Source: an uncultured Syntrophobacterales bacterium
GTDB lineage: Bacteria; Desulfobacterota; Syntrophia; Syntrophales; UBA5619
NCBI GenBank assembly: GCA_903928915.1
Contig: CAIYSL010000063.1
Coordinates: 1-33,000 of the forward strand
Length of the DNA stretch: 33,000 nt
Direction of reading: 5' to 3'
Shown here: positions 8,266 to 15,532 of the stretch, piece after piece
Numbering within the stretch: position 1 is the first letter of the stretch
How the letters are laid out: each line of letters opens with the position of its first letter
Position numbers and translations under genes: made by a program
The notes under the pieces: model-generated
Database searches by the model: none
Told to the model about the DNA's origin: nothing
The model's input: the letters and a program-made list of their open reading frames with translations, nothing else

Positions 8266-9192
8266 ATGGGCGAGGGAGAGTGGCGGCTGAGCGCCAAGGC
8301 GGACGCCTTGCAGCTCCGGGCGGCGATGATCCGGGCGATCCGCCGCTTCTTCCTCGCGCAAGACTTCCTCGAGGTTGAAACACCCCTCCGGATCCCGGCC
8401 CCGGCGCCGGAACCCCACATCGATGCCGTCCCCGCGGACGGCTGGTTCCTCCACACCTCCCCGGAGCTCTGCATGAAACGCCTCCTGGCGGCGGGGTATC
8501 CGAACATCTTCCAGATCTGCCGCTGCTTCCGCGCAGGAGAGCGGGGGGCGCGGCACCTCCCCGAATTCACCCTGCTCGAATGGTACCGCGCCGGAGTCGA
8601 CTACCGGGCATTGATGGAGGACTGCGAGGCGCTGATCGCCTCCGTCGCAGCGGGCCTCGGCAGAAGCGGCGTCCTGGCCTGGCAGGGCAGGAGGATCGAC
8701 CTGACCCCTCCCTGGGAGCGGATCACCGTCCGCGAGGCCTTCGCCCGGTATGCCCCGCTCGGTGCGGACGAGGCGCTCGGCAGCAACCGGTTCGACGAGC
8801 TGATGGTCGACGCCGTCGAGCCCCGCCTGGGCGTCGACCGTCCGGTGTTCCTGTACGATTATCCCGCCGCACTCGGCGCCCTGGCGCGCCTGAAGCCGGA
8901 AGATCCCTCGCTCGCCGAACGGTTCGAGCTGTACATCGCCTCGCTGGAGCTGGCAAACGCCTTTTCCGAGCTGACCGATGCGCGTGAGCAGCGCCGGCGC
9001 TTCACCGCGGCGGCCTGCGAACGCCGGCAGGCAAACCGCGCGGCGTACCCCGTGCCGGAGCCGTTTTTGGCCTCCCTCTCCCTGGTGCCCCCCTCTGCGG
9101 GCATCGCCCTGGGCGTCGACCGGCTCGCCATGCTGTTTGCCGATCGGACCGCGATCGACGCAGTCATCGCCTTTGCGCCCGAGGAGCTCTGA
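8266..9192 (+). CDS. epmA: EF-P--(R)-beta-lysine ligase (GenX/PoxA)
   Basis: A 308-residue class II lysyl-tRNA-synthetase-like enzyme that lacks the N-terminal anticodon-binding domain, which is the hallmark of EpmA. Motif 2 reads FQICRCFRAGERGARHLPEF, with TLLEWYRAG after it; HTSPEL precedes it, and motif 3 is GIALGVDRLAML near the C-terminus. It activates beta-lysine as an adenylate and transfers it to the loop lysine of EF-P in place of a tRNA. The ATG at 8266 follows the efp stop by 7 bases, and AAAGGA overlaps the end of efp, which suggests translational coupling. Length is close to the E. coli enzyme (325). Confidence 0.95.
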   Translation: MGEGEWRLSAKADALQLRAAMIRAIRRFFLAQDFLEVETPLRIPAPAPEPHIDAVPADGWFLHTSPELCMKRLLAAGYPNIFQICRCFRAGERGARHLPEFTLLEWYRAGVDYRALMEDCEALIASVAAGLGRSGVLAWQGRRIDLTPPWERITVREAFARYAPLGADEALGSNRFDELMVDAVEPRLGVDRPVFLYDYPAALGALARLKPEDPSLAERFELYIASLELANAFSELTDAREQRRRFTAAACERRQANRAAYPVPEPFLASLSLVPPSAGIALGVDRLAMLFADRTAIDAVIAFAPEEL

Positions 9193-9306
9193 TCCGCTCC
9201 GGTCTCCCCGGCCGACCGCGACGTGATCGGGATCATCAGCCCTGCCGCCCCCCCCGGAGGCGGTCCCCTGCCTCCCCTTCGGCTTGACCGTCGGATTCAT
9301 CGGTCC

Positions 9307-9335
9307 TTGACAAGCCCCCCCTTTTCCATTAGAGG
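9307..9335 (+). promoter_or_regulatory. Candidate promoter for the tol operon
   Basis: A perfect TTGACA (9307-9312) is followed after 17 bases by TAGAGG (9330-9335), a weak -10. It lies 42 bases before the chosen tolQ start in the 184-base gap after epmA. A GC hairpin near 9246-9265 (CCGCC...GGCGG) may end the EF-P operon but has no T run. Confidence 0.4.
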
Positions 9336-9376
9336 TAGGTGCCGTCGATTGCATTTCTCAGTAAAGGAGATTGAAA

Positions 9377-10129
9377 GTGAAAGAAGTTTCGTCCGTTGCC
9401 GCGATGGACCTGGGAGGAAATTTCCACGGCTCGCTGTTCGACATGGTCATCCACGCGGGATTCGTCGTCCAACTGGTTCTCCTGCTGCTGCTCGTCTTCT
9501 CCGTCGTCTCCTGGGCCATCATCCTGATGAAGTACTTCGCCATCAGGAAGATCGTGCGGGAGAACGGCGCCTTCCTCAGCATCTACATGCGGAGCACAAA
9601 ACTCTCGGAGATTTTCCCCGAGGCGAAAAAATTCCATAATTCACCGCTGGCGGAAATCTTCCGGGCCGGGTATGCCGAGCTTGCCAAGGTCGCCAAGGCG
9701 GTGCGGGGCAACCCCGCGGCGAAGGATGCCCCGGATGCGGGCGGCCAGGGGGGGGAAATCACCGGGATCGACAATGTGGAGCGGGCCTTGAACCGGGCCT
9801 GCGGGTCGGAGGTCGGCAAACTGGAGACGGCCCTCGGTTTTCTGGCGACCACGGGAAGCGCCAGCCCCTTCATCGGTCTGTTCGGAACGGTCTGGGGGAT
9901 CATGGACACCTTCAAGGGGATCGGCGCCCGGGGGTCGGCAACCCTGGCCGTGGTGGCCCCGGGGATCTCGGAGGCGCTGATCGCAACGGCGGCGGGCCTT
10001 GCAGCCGCCATTCCGGCGGTTATCTTCTACAACTACTACCTGAACCGGATCAAGGGAATGACGCTGGAGATGGACAATTTCTCCTCGGAGCTGCTCAACA
10101 TCGTCGAGCGGTATTACGTCCAGAAATAG
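9377..10129 (+). CDS. tolQ: Tol-Pal system protein TolQ (MotA/TolQ/ExbB proton channel)
   Basis: A 250-residue inner-membrane protein with three membrane segments: one near residues 25-50 (VQLVLLLLLVFSVVSWAIILM), and two in the C-terminal half around ATTGSASPFIGLFGTVWGIM and LAAAIPAVIFYNYYL. LFGTVWGIMDTF and ISEALIATAAGLAAAIPAV are the conserved channel motifs. With TolR it turns the proton gradient into movement of TolA, which holds the outer membrane at the division site. GTG at 9377 is preferred to the TTG at 9371 because AAGGAG ends at 9369, 7 bases before the GTG but almost touching the TTG. A 25-residue Gly/Asp-rich stretch (about 114-130) is an insertion in the cytoplasmic loop. Confidence 0.92.
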   Translation: MKEVSSVAAMDLGGNFHGSLFDMVIHAGFVVQLVLLLLLVFSVVSWAIILMKYFAIRKIVRENGAFLSIYMRSTKLSEIFPEAKKFHNSPLAEIFRAGYAELAKVAKAVRGNPAAKDAPDAGGQGGEITGIDNVERALNRACGSEVGKLETALGFLATTGSASPFIGLFGTVWGIMDTFKGIGARGSATLAVVAPGISEALIATAAGLAAAIPAVIFYNYYLNRIKGMTLEMDNFSSELLNIVERYYVQK

Positions 10130-10135
10130 GCGGCC

Positions 10136-10561
10136 ATGAAAACCTCGAAGCGCATAAACAGAAACAACGACCGGCCGATGGCCGAGATCAACGTCACCCC
10201 GCTGGTGGACATCATGCTCGTGCTGTTGATCATCTTCATGGTCACGGCGCCGATGCTGCAGATGGGGATCGACGTCAACCTGCCGCGGGTCAAGGCCAAG
10301 AGCGTCGACGTGGCCGAAGAGAAACTGGTGCTGACCATCAACGCCGCCAAGGAGATCTTCCTCAACCGTTCGCAGGTACCCTTTGCGGACCTCGCGACGA
10401 AGCTGGAGCATATCTTCGCTGCCCGTATCGACCGGGAGGTCTACCTCCGGGCGGACCGGAACGTCCCCTACGGGTACGTGGTCGAGGTGATGGCCGCGGT
10501 CCGGAAGGCCGGCGTCGACAAGCTGGGGATGATCACCGAACCGCCCCAGGAAACACGGTAA
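10136..10561 (+). CDS. tolR: Tol-Pal system protein TolR (ExbD family)
   Basis: A 141-residue protein with one N-terminal membrane segment, VDIMLVLLIIFMVTAPM (about 24-40). The start of that helix, NVTPLVDIMLVLLIIFM, carries the conserved Asp (residue 25) that takes part in proton flow through the TolQ ring. The periplasmic domain ends with RNVPYGYVVEVMAAVRKAGVDKLGMIT, the ExbD/TolR fold. It begins 6 bases after tolQ and ends directly before the next ATG, so the three genes are almost certainly one transcript. TolR is preferred to ExbD because tolB and pal follow. Confidence 0.92.
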   Translation: MKTSKRINRNNDRPMAEINVTPLVDIMLVLLIIFMVTAPMLQMGIDVNLPRVKAKSVDVAEEKLVLTINAAKEIFLNRSQVPFADLATKLEHIFAARIDREVYLRADRNVPYGYVVEVMAAVRKAGVDKLGMITEPPQETR

Positions 10562-11350
10562 ATGTTCGACGGACTGGATATGGAAGGGCGAGGCGGATCG
10601 CATCTGCACAGCATGGTATTCATCTCCCTCCTGCTCCATGCAGTGATCCTCTCGCTGCTGTTTTTTGCCCCCTCCTTCCCCGCGCCGAAGATGACCTTCG
10701 GACCGGTGCACACCGTTTCGCTCGTCAGCCTGCCCCGCAATACCCTGGAGCAGCGCAGCAGCTCGGCCATGACCCGGGAACTCCTGTCGGTCGACCGTCG
10801 CCCCGAGGCGGTGATGAAGAAGCAGCTCGCACCCGCCCCGGTGATCCCGATCCGGACCATTGAGACCCAGAAGAAGCAGCGGGACCCCGACCTCGAGAAG
10901 GCGATGGAGGAGATCCGGAAAAAGGCCGCAGTTGCCGGGCAACCCAACCCGACGCAAGCGAAGGGCGCGGCCGGAAAAGCCGAAAAGACGGACAAGGCCG
11001 AGCGGGCAGCCGCGCCGGCCGGGCCGGCGGGCCAACCCGGCGACGGGGAGATGGATGCGCAGATGCGCGCCTACTACACGGCGATCTGGTCCCGGATCAA
11101 GGGCCGCTGGGCCCTGCCGCAGGGAATACTGCCGGGCGAAGTGCTCGAGGCGGTGCTCGACGTAACCATCCTGCGCAGCGGGGCCGTGACGGAAGTCAAG
11201 TTTGAGAAGCGTTCGGGAAACGGGTACTTCGACGATTCGGCGATGCGGGCTATCCGGAAGGCTACCCCCTTCCCGCCGCTGCCGGGGTGGATCGGCGACA
11301 GCAGCATCCAGGTGGGGATCCGGTTCCATTCTGAGGAGTTGCGGTCGTGA
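10562..11350 (+). CDS. tolA: TolA-like protein with TonB-type C-terminal domain
   Basis: A 262-residue protein. One membrane segment lies near the N-terminus (MVFISLLLHAVILSLLFFA, about 18-36), followed by a Lys/Glu/Ala/Pro-rich linker (about 100-165) and a TonB/TolA C-terminal domain (about 175-258; YYTAIWSRIKGRWALP and LEAVLDVTILRSGAVTEV). TolA spans the periplasm, driven by TolQR at one end and touching Pal/TolB at the other. The linker is much shorter than in E. coli TolA (421 residues), as often seen outside the Enterobacteria. The ATG directly abuts the tolR stop codon. Gene order fixes the assignment; from sequence alone it could be called TonB. Confidence 0.85.
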   Translation: MFDGLDMEGRGGSHLHSMVFISLLLHAVILSLLFFAPSFPAPKMTFGPVHTVSLVSLPRNTLEQRSSSAMTRELLSVDRRPEAVMKKQLAPAPVIPIRTIETQKKQRDPDLEKAMEEIRKKAAVAGQPNPTQAKGAAGKAEKTDKAERAAAPAGPAGQPGDGEMDAQMRAYYTAIWSRIKGRWALPQGILPGEVLEAVLDVTILRSGAVTEVKFEKRSGNGYFDDSAMRAIRKATPFPPLPGWIGDSSIQVGIRFHSEELRS

Positions 11351-11378
11351 GGTCGGCCGGGGAGGGGGAGTCATAGGC

Positions 11379-12695
11379 ATGCGGCATCTGAAGCGTCTCA
11401 TCGTCCTCACCGTGGTTGCCCTTTCGGTCCTGGGCTTCGGGGCGGCGCACGGGAAGGTGTACATCGACATCGATTCGCCCTCGTTCCAACGGTTCCCCAT
11501 CGCCATCGCGGACTTCAAACCCCTGTCACCGGGCGCCGGGCCGGGCGATTTCCCCGTCTGGTTCGCCGACACCCTCGGCCGGAACCTGCTGGTCACGGGC
11601 TACTTCACCGTCCTCGACCGGAAGGCCTTCCTGGAGGATCCGGCCCGGGCCGGGATCACGGGGGAGACGACCCGGTTTCCCGACTGGACGGCGATCGGCG
11701 CCGAATACCTCATCAAGGGCGGATTCCAGACGGACGGGCGGCAGCTCACCACGGAATTCCGCCTGTTCGACGTGGTGCGGGGGGAGCTGATCGTCGGGAA
11801 ACGGTACGTGGGGACCCCCGATGACAGAAACCGCATGGTCCTGCAGTTCGCCAACGAGGTGCTCCAGGCGCTCACCGGCGAGGCGGGCCTGTTCGACACC
11901 TGGATCGCCTTCGTCAAGCGGAGCGGCGATACCTCCGATCTGTATACGATCAGCTTCGACGGCTCCGACCTGCGTCGCCTCACGAACTACGGCAGCCTGA
12001 CCGTGTCGCCGCGCTGGTCGCCCGACGGCCGGCGGCTGGCGTTCACCTGTTTCAAAGACGGCAACCCCGACATCTACCTGCGGGACGTGAAGAGCGGCCT
12101 CACCGAAAAGGCAGTTTCTTACCGGGGGGTCAACCTCCCCGGCTCCTGGTCGCGCGACGGGGAGCAGCTCCTGGTCACGCTGAGCAGGGATGGCAATCAG
12201 GAGATCTATGACATGACCGTGTCAAGCAGGCTCCTCCGGCGGCTGACGCGGGAATTCTCCATCGATGTCTCGCCGGTCCGCTCCCCCGACGAGAAACAGA
12301 TCGCCTTCGTGTCGAACCGCCAGGGCTCTCCGCAGATCTTCGTCATGGATGCCGACGGCGGCAACGTCCGGCGGCTGACCACCGAGGGGAATTACAACAC
12401 CTCCCCGGCCTGGTCGCCGAAGGGGAAGCGGATCGCCTATGAAGGATCGGTCAGCGGCCGGTTCCAGATCTTCGTCATCGATGCGGCAGGGGGGACGCCC
12501 CAGCAGCTCACCTTCGGGGGGAGCGACCACGAGTCTCCCACCTGGTCTCCCGACGGGCGGTACCTGGCCTATAGTGTCCGCGGGTACGGCAGGAGCCGGA
12601 TCGAAATCATGAATGCCAACGGCCAGAACATCCGGGTCCTGCACGAGGGGAATGAGGGGTGTCAAAGCCCCTTCTGGTCGCCCCATATTCGCTGA
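11379..12695 (+). CDS. tolB: Tol-Pal system beta-propeller protein TolB
   Basis: A 438-residue periplasmic protein. Residues 1-25 form a signal peptide (LKRLIVLTVVALSVLGFGAAHG). The N-terminal domain (about 28-160) is followed by a six-bladed propeller made of WD40-like PD40 repeats, recognised by recurring SPRWSPDGRRLAFTC, DIYLRDVKSG, SPAWSPKGKRIAYEG and SPTWSPDGRYLAYSV segments. TolB binds Pal and TolA in the periplasm. GGAGGGGGAG (11361-11370) precedes the ATG at 11379. It lies 28 bases after the tolA-like gene. Length matches E. coli TolB (430). Confidence 0.95.
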   Translation: MRHLKRLIVLTVVALSVLGFGAAHGKVYIDIDSPSFQRFPIAIADFKPLSPGAGPGDFPVWFADTLGRNLLVTGYFTVLDRKAFLEDPARAGITGETTRFPDWTAIGAEYLIKGGFQTDGRQLTTEFRLFDVVRGELIVGKRYVGTPDDRNRMVLQFANEVLQALTGEAGLFDTWIAFVKRSGDTSDLYTISFDGSDLRRLTNYGSLTVSPRWSPDGRRLAFTCFKDGNPDIYLRDVKSGLTEKAVSYRGVNLPGSWSRDGEQLLVTLSRDGNQEIYDMTVSSRLLRRLTREFSIDVSPVRSPDEKQIAFVSNRQGSPQIFVMDADGGNVRRLTTEGNYNTSPAWSPKGKRIAYEGSVSGRFQIFVIDAAGGTPQQLTFGGSDHESPTWSPDGRYLAYSVRGYGRSRIEIMNANGQNIRVLHEGNEGCQSPFWSPHIR

Positions 12696-12703
12696 GGCAC
12701 AAG

Positions 12704-12732
12704 TTGTAAGGAATTGAATTCAGGGAGATAAT
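12704..12732 (+). promoter_or_regulatory. Candidate promoter for pal
   Basis: TTGTAA (12704-12709), a 17-base spacer and GATAAT (12727-12732) form a good sigma70-like pair in the 146-base tolB-pal gap. A strikingly AT-rich patch follows at once (TATAAAAAAAAAATATTTTT), out of keeping with the GC-rich surroundings. This would let pal be made in excess over tolQRAB, as in other bacteria. Confidence 0.45.
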
Positions 12733-12841
12733 ATAAAAAAAAAATATTTTTCGATTGATTTTTGCCGGGGGAAGTGGTTTATGAATTCTGAGAAGTCACC
12801 GAGCCTTTGAACCATCATTGATCGACGAAAGGAGAATTATG

Positions 12842-13489
12842 ATGAAACGAACATTGTTGGCAGTAGTCTTGATCGCCCTGGTGTGCAGTCTCTCCCTGAC
12901 CATGCTCAGCGGTTGCGCCAAGAAGGCGTCGCTGAAGGACCAGGCCGCGATGACCGCCCCGGCCAAAGCGCCGGCGCCAGCAATGGCTGCACCCTCGGCG
13001 ACGCCTGCGGACGATGCGGCCGCGAGGGAAAAAGCGCTCCGCGAGCAGCAATTGAGGGAGCAGGCCGAGCGGGAGAAGGCGGCCAAGGAGGCGGCCGAGA
13101 AGGCGAAGAAGGAAGCGGCGGCAAAGCTGGCCGCTATCCTGAAGGAGCTCCAGATCCCGGACGTCTACTTTGACTTCGACAAGTACAACCTCAAGCCGCT
13201 GGCCCAGACGACCCTGAAGAACGGCGCCCCGGCCTACATGAAATACCCGGATTACAAGCTCGTTGTGGAAGGCCACTGCGATGAGCGGGGGACTGCCGAG
13301 TACAACCTGGCGCTCGGCCAGAAGCGGGCCGATGAGGCCGCCAAGTTCCTCGTCGACCTGGGCATCCAGAAGGACCGGATCAAGACGATCAGCTACGGGA
13401 AGGAGATGCCCGTCGACAAGGGGCATGACGAGGCCGCCTGGGCGAAGAACAGACGGGCCCATTTCGTTGTGTTCCCGCCGGTGAAGTAG
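12842..13489 (+). CDS. pal: Peptidoglycan-associated lipoprotein Pal
   Basis: A 215-residue outer-membrane lipoprotein. Its signal peptide ends in the lipobox LSGC with Cys25 as the lipid-bearing residue. A low-complexity Ala/Lys/Glu-rich helical stretch follows (about 55-95), then an OmpA-type peptidoglycan-binding domain (about 105-213): VYFDFDKYNL, GHCDERGTAEYN, and the LGQKRADEAAKFLVDLG helix, ending RRAHFVVFPPVK. Pal ties the outer membrane to the cell wall and is the target of TolB/TolA. Two ATGs in a row (12839 and 12842) are possible starts; AAAGGAG ends at 12834, so the second has the better spacing of 7 bases. A strong hairpin follows the gene. Confidence 0.95.
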   Translation: MKRTLLAVVLIALVCSLSLTMLSGCAKKASLKDQAAMTAPAKAPAPAMAAPSATPADDAAAREKALREQQLREQAEREKAAKEAAEKAKKEAAAKLAAILKELQIPDVYFDFDKYNLKPLAQTTLKNGAPAYMKYPDYKLVVEGHCDERGTAEYNLALGQKRADEAAKFLVDLGIQKDRIKTISYGKEMPVDKGHDEAAWAKNRRAHFVVFPPVK

Positions 13490-13614
13490 ACGATTCGAGC
13501 GGGTGCCCGCAGCCGGCTGCACGAACCTGACCCGCCGCCGATCAGAGGCGGTGCGCGAGGTGTCCTGTCCGCCGGGTCCGCGGGTGTGGCGAATGAACTG
13601 AGCAGAACAACCGT

Positions 13615-13661
13615 GGTCCTGAGGGTCCGGGGAACAGACCGGACTCTCAGGACCGTTGTTT
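13615..13661 (+). terminator. Rho-independent terminator after pal
   Basis: A 16-bp stem (left arm 13615-13630, right arm 13639-13654) is complementary throughout apart from one G-U pair. It has an 8-base loop and is followed by GTTGTTT. It lies 126 bases after pal and 49 bases before the cpoB start, so cpoB may need its own promoter or read-through. Confidence 0.75.
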
Positions 13662-13709
13662 AAGAACCCCCCGGAGGATGCGGCCCCGGGGGCGTCGGGA
13701 GGGGGGGCC

Positions 13710-14618
13710 GTGCGAACGTATTCCTGGTTCACGGTGATGATCGGTGTGGTGCTGCTGATCGCCGGCTGCGCAACGACGGGCGATCTCCGGCGGATTCACA
13801 GCAATCTGGACAATCAGATCCGCCTCACCAACGAGAAGATCGCTGCCGTCGAGCAGCTCTCGGGGGGGGTAAAGGAAGAAATCGCCGGGCTCCGCGGTCA
13901 GGACGAAAAGAACGCCGAGTCGGTTGCCGCGCTGCGTGGCACCCTGGCGGAGAACCGGGCCGAAGTCACCGAGATCAGGGAGCAGATCCAGCAGCTCAAA
14001 GGGAGCATCGATTCTCTCCGCAGGGATCTTGCCAACGCCACCATGCGCACGGCCAAGCAGCGGGAGGATGAGGAAAAGGGACTCCGGGACAGACTGGACA
14101 AGCTCACCTTCAAGGTGAATTTCATCGAAAATTTTCTCGGCATCGGCAAGAAGGATGAGCCGTCCGAGCCCGCTGCGGACAAGAACGGAAGGCCGCCGGC
14201 GGCGGCAGCCAAAGAGGCGGCACCGGCCGGCAAGAGCCGTCCGGCGGACAAGGAATCGCAGTACGCAGCCGCCTACGACCTCTTCCGGGAGGGGAAGTAC
14301 GAGAAATCGCGGGAGGCCTTTGAATCGTTCCTCAGGCAGCACCCCGAAACGGAATTTTCCGACAACGCCCAGTTCTGGATCGGCGAGTGCTACTACTTCG
14401 AGAAGAAATACGAGAAGGCGATCGTGGAGTACGACAAGGTCGTCAAGAACTTTCCCGAGGGCAGCAAGGTTCCCTACGCCCTTTTGAAACAGGGCCTCTC
14501 GTTCCTGCGGCTGGGGGACAAGGCGAGCGCAAAGCTCCTCCTGCAGCAGGTGATCAAGGATTTCCCCAACACGAGCCAGGCGCGGATCGCCCGCACGCGG
14601 CTCGCCGAGATCAAATAG
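13710..14618 (+). CDS. cpoB: Cell division coordinator CpoB (YbgF) lipoprotein
   Basis: A 302-residue protein. The signal peptide ends in the lipobox IAGC (Cys20), so this version is a lipoprotein, unlike soluble enteric CpoB. Residues about 25-130 are a coiled coil with heptads (IRLTNEKIAAVEQL, EIREQIQQLKGSIDSLRRDL). An Ala/Pro/Lys linker leads to TPR repeats (about 180-300: YAAAYDLFREGKYEKSREAF, AQFWIGECYYFEKKYEKAIVEY). CpoB links Tol-Pal constriction to peptidoglycan synthesis. GTG at 13710 is chosen because the lipoprotein signal begins there and GGGAGG lies about 8 bases upstream; the longer reading starts inside the terminator. It converges with the next gene, with only 5 bases between stops. 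Confidence 0.88.
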   Translation: MRTYSWFTVMIGVVLLIAGCATTGDLRRIHSNLDNQIRLTNEKIAAVEQLSGGVKEEIAGLRGQDEKNAESVAALRGTLAENRAEVTEIREQIQQLKGSIDSLRRDLANATMRTAKQREDEEKGLRDRLDKLTFKVNFIENFLGIGKKDEPSEPAADKNGRPPAAAAKEAAPAGKSRPADKESQYAAAYDLFREGKYEKSREAFESFLRQHPETEFSDNAQFWIGECYYFEKKYEKAIVEYDKVVKNFPEGSKVPYALLKQGLSFLRLGDKASAKLLLQQVIKDFPNTSQARIARTRLAEIK

Positions 14619-14623
14619 CTCCG

Positions 14624-15532
14624 CTACGGTACGGCGAAGGGGGTCGGGGTGATCCCCTCCGGGACGGGCAGGCTGAATGAGGCCGTTTCATCGTCGAGCA
14701 GGCGTGTGTCCGTGTAGCGCACCGCCAGGGTTACCCCCTCCCCGGAAATCGTCAGCCGCTGCGGCAGGAATCCGTCCCCTACGCGGCGATAATCCGCAAA
14801 CTCGGCGGTATATGCCGCCTCCTCCCTCCCCGTGAATATCCGGACCCGGATCAGCCTGGCTGTCGCCGGATCGATCCAGAGCGAACGGATCTTTTCCCCT
14901 GCCCGGTATCGATCGAGGCGGTACAGCCCCTCCTCCTGTTCCCCCTGCCAGTAATCAGCGCCGCTCTCCTTGTCCGCCGGGGGCCTCCCCATCAGCAGGC
15001 CGACTGCCTCGGCCGCCGACAGCGGGAGGCGCAACAGCCGCGCGATATTCTGCCGGCTCGCCGGACCGATGTGGTAGTCCCCTTTCTCCGGGAGAAAAAC
15101 GCGGAGTTCCCCCGCTTCGATCGAGAGGAAGAAATCGGGGGGGCCGAGCAGGGGAATCGATTCCAGCCGGAGGTCCGCCGGCGCCCGCAGCATCACCGCG
15201 GCCTTCAGCGGGTACCGCTCCGTCGGGGAGGAGATCTCGACCCGGGCCGTGGCGGTGATCGCCGCCCCCGGGGGGGAAGCTGCGAGTTCGCGCAGCGCGG
15301 CCTCGGGCGTGTCATAGGAGGCAGCGGGGGAGGCGACCCTTCCGGCGGCGCAGCCGCTGATGATCAGCCCGAACAGCGCGGCCGCCAGAAACAGCCGGGA
15401 GGGGTGGCGAGGGCTTCGCGCGCAGAGGAAGCCCCCCGCAGCCCGAGCCGCAGGGGAGGAGTTCGCCGGCGGATTCCCCGGTGCGCCGCGATTCCCGGGG
15501 GGCTGAGCATACAGCCGCAGAAGGCCGATCAT
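14624..15532 (-). CDS. Outer-membrane lipoprotein, LolB/DUF4292-like
   Basis: A 302-residue predicted lipoprotein. The lipobox ISGC places the lipidated Cys at residue 61, after an odd Pro/Ala/Gly-rich lead of about 45 residues, so the true start may be internal; I saw no good ATG, GTG or TTG with a ribosome site there. The mature part (ATARVEISSPTERYPLKAAVMLRAPADLRLESIPLLG, then FLPEKGDYHIGPAS and LWIDPATARLIRVRI) is the pattern of DUF4292/LolB-like half-barrel proteins that bind lipid or lipoprotein acyl chains. Its ATG overlaps the stop of the upstream TPR lipoprotein gene (ATGA), so the two are translationally coupled. A role in lipoprotein placement or envelope assembly is inferred from fold resemblance only. 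Confidence 0.65.
   Translation of the reverse strand: MIGLLRLYAQPPGNRGAPGNPPANSSPAARAAGGFLCARSPRHPSRLFLAAALFGLIISGCAAGRVASPAASYDTPEAALRELAASPPGAAITATARVEISSPTERYPLKAAVMLRAPADLRLESIPLLGPPDFFLSIEAGELRVFLPEKGDYHIGPASRQNIARLLRLPLSAAEAVGLLMGRPPADKESGADYWQGEQEEGLYRLDRYRAGEKIRSLWIDPATARLIRVRIFTGREEAAYTAEFADYRRVGDGFLPQRLTISGEGVTLAVRYTDTRLLDDETASFSLPVPEGITPTPFAVP

Noticed and set aside
13656-13709. Earlier start for cpoB at 13656
   Set aside because: It begins inside the pal terminator and would bury the lipoprotein signal peptide; GTG 13710 has a good ribosome site.
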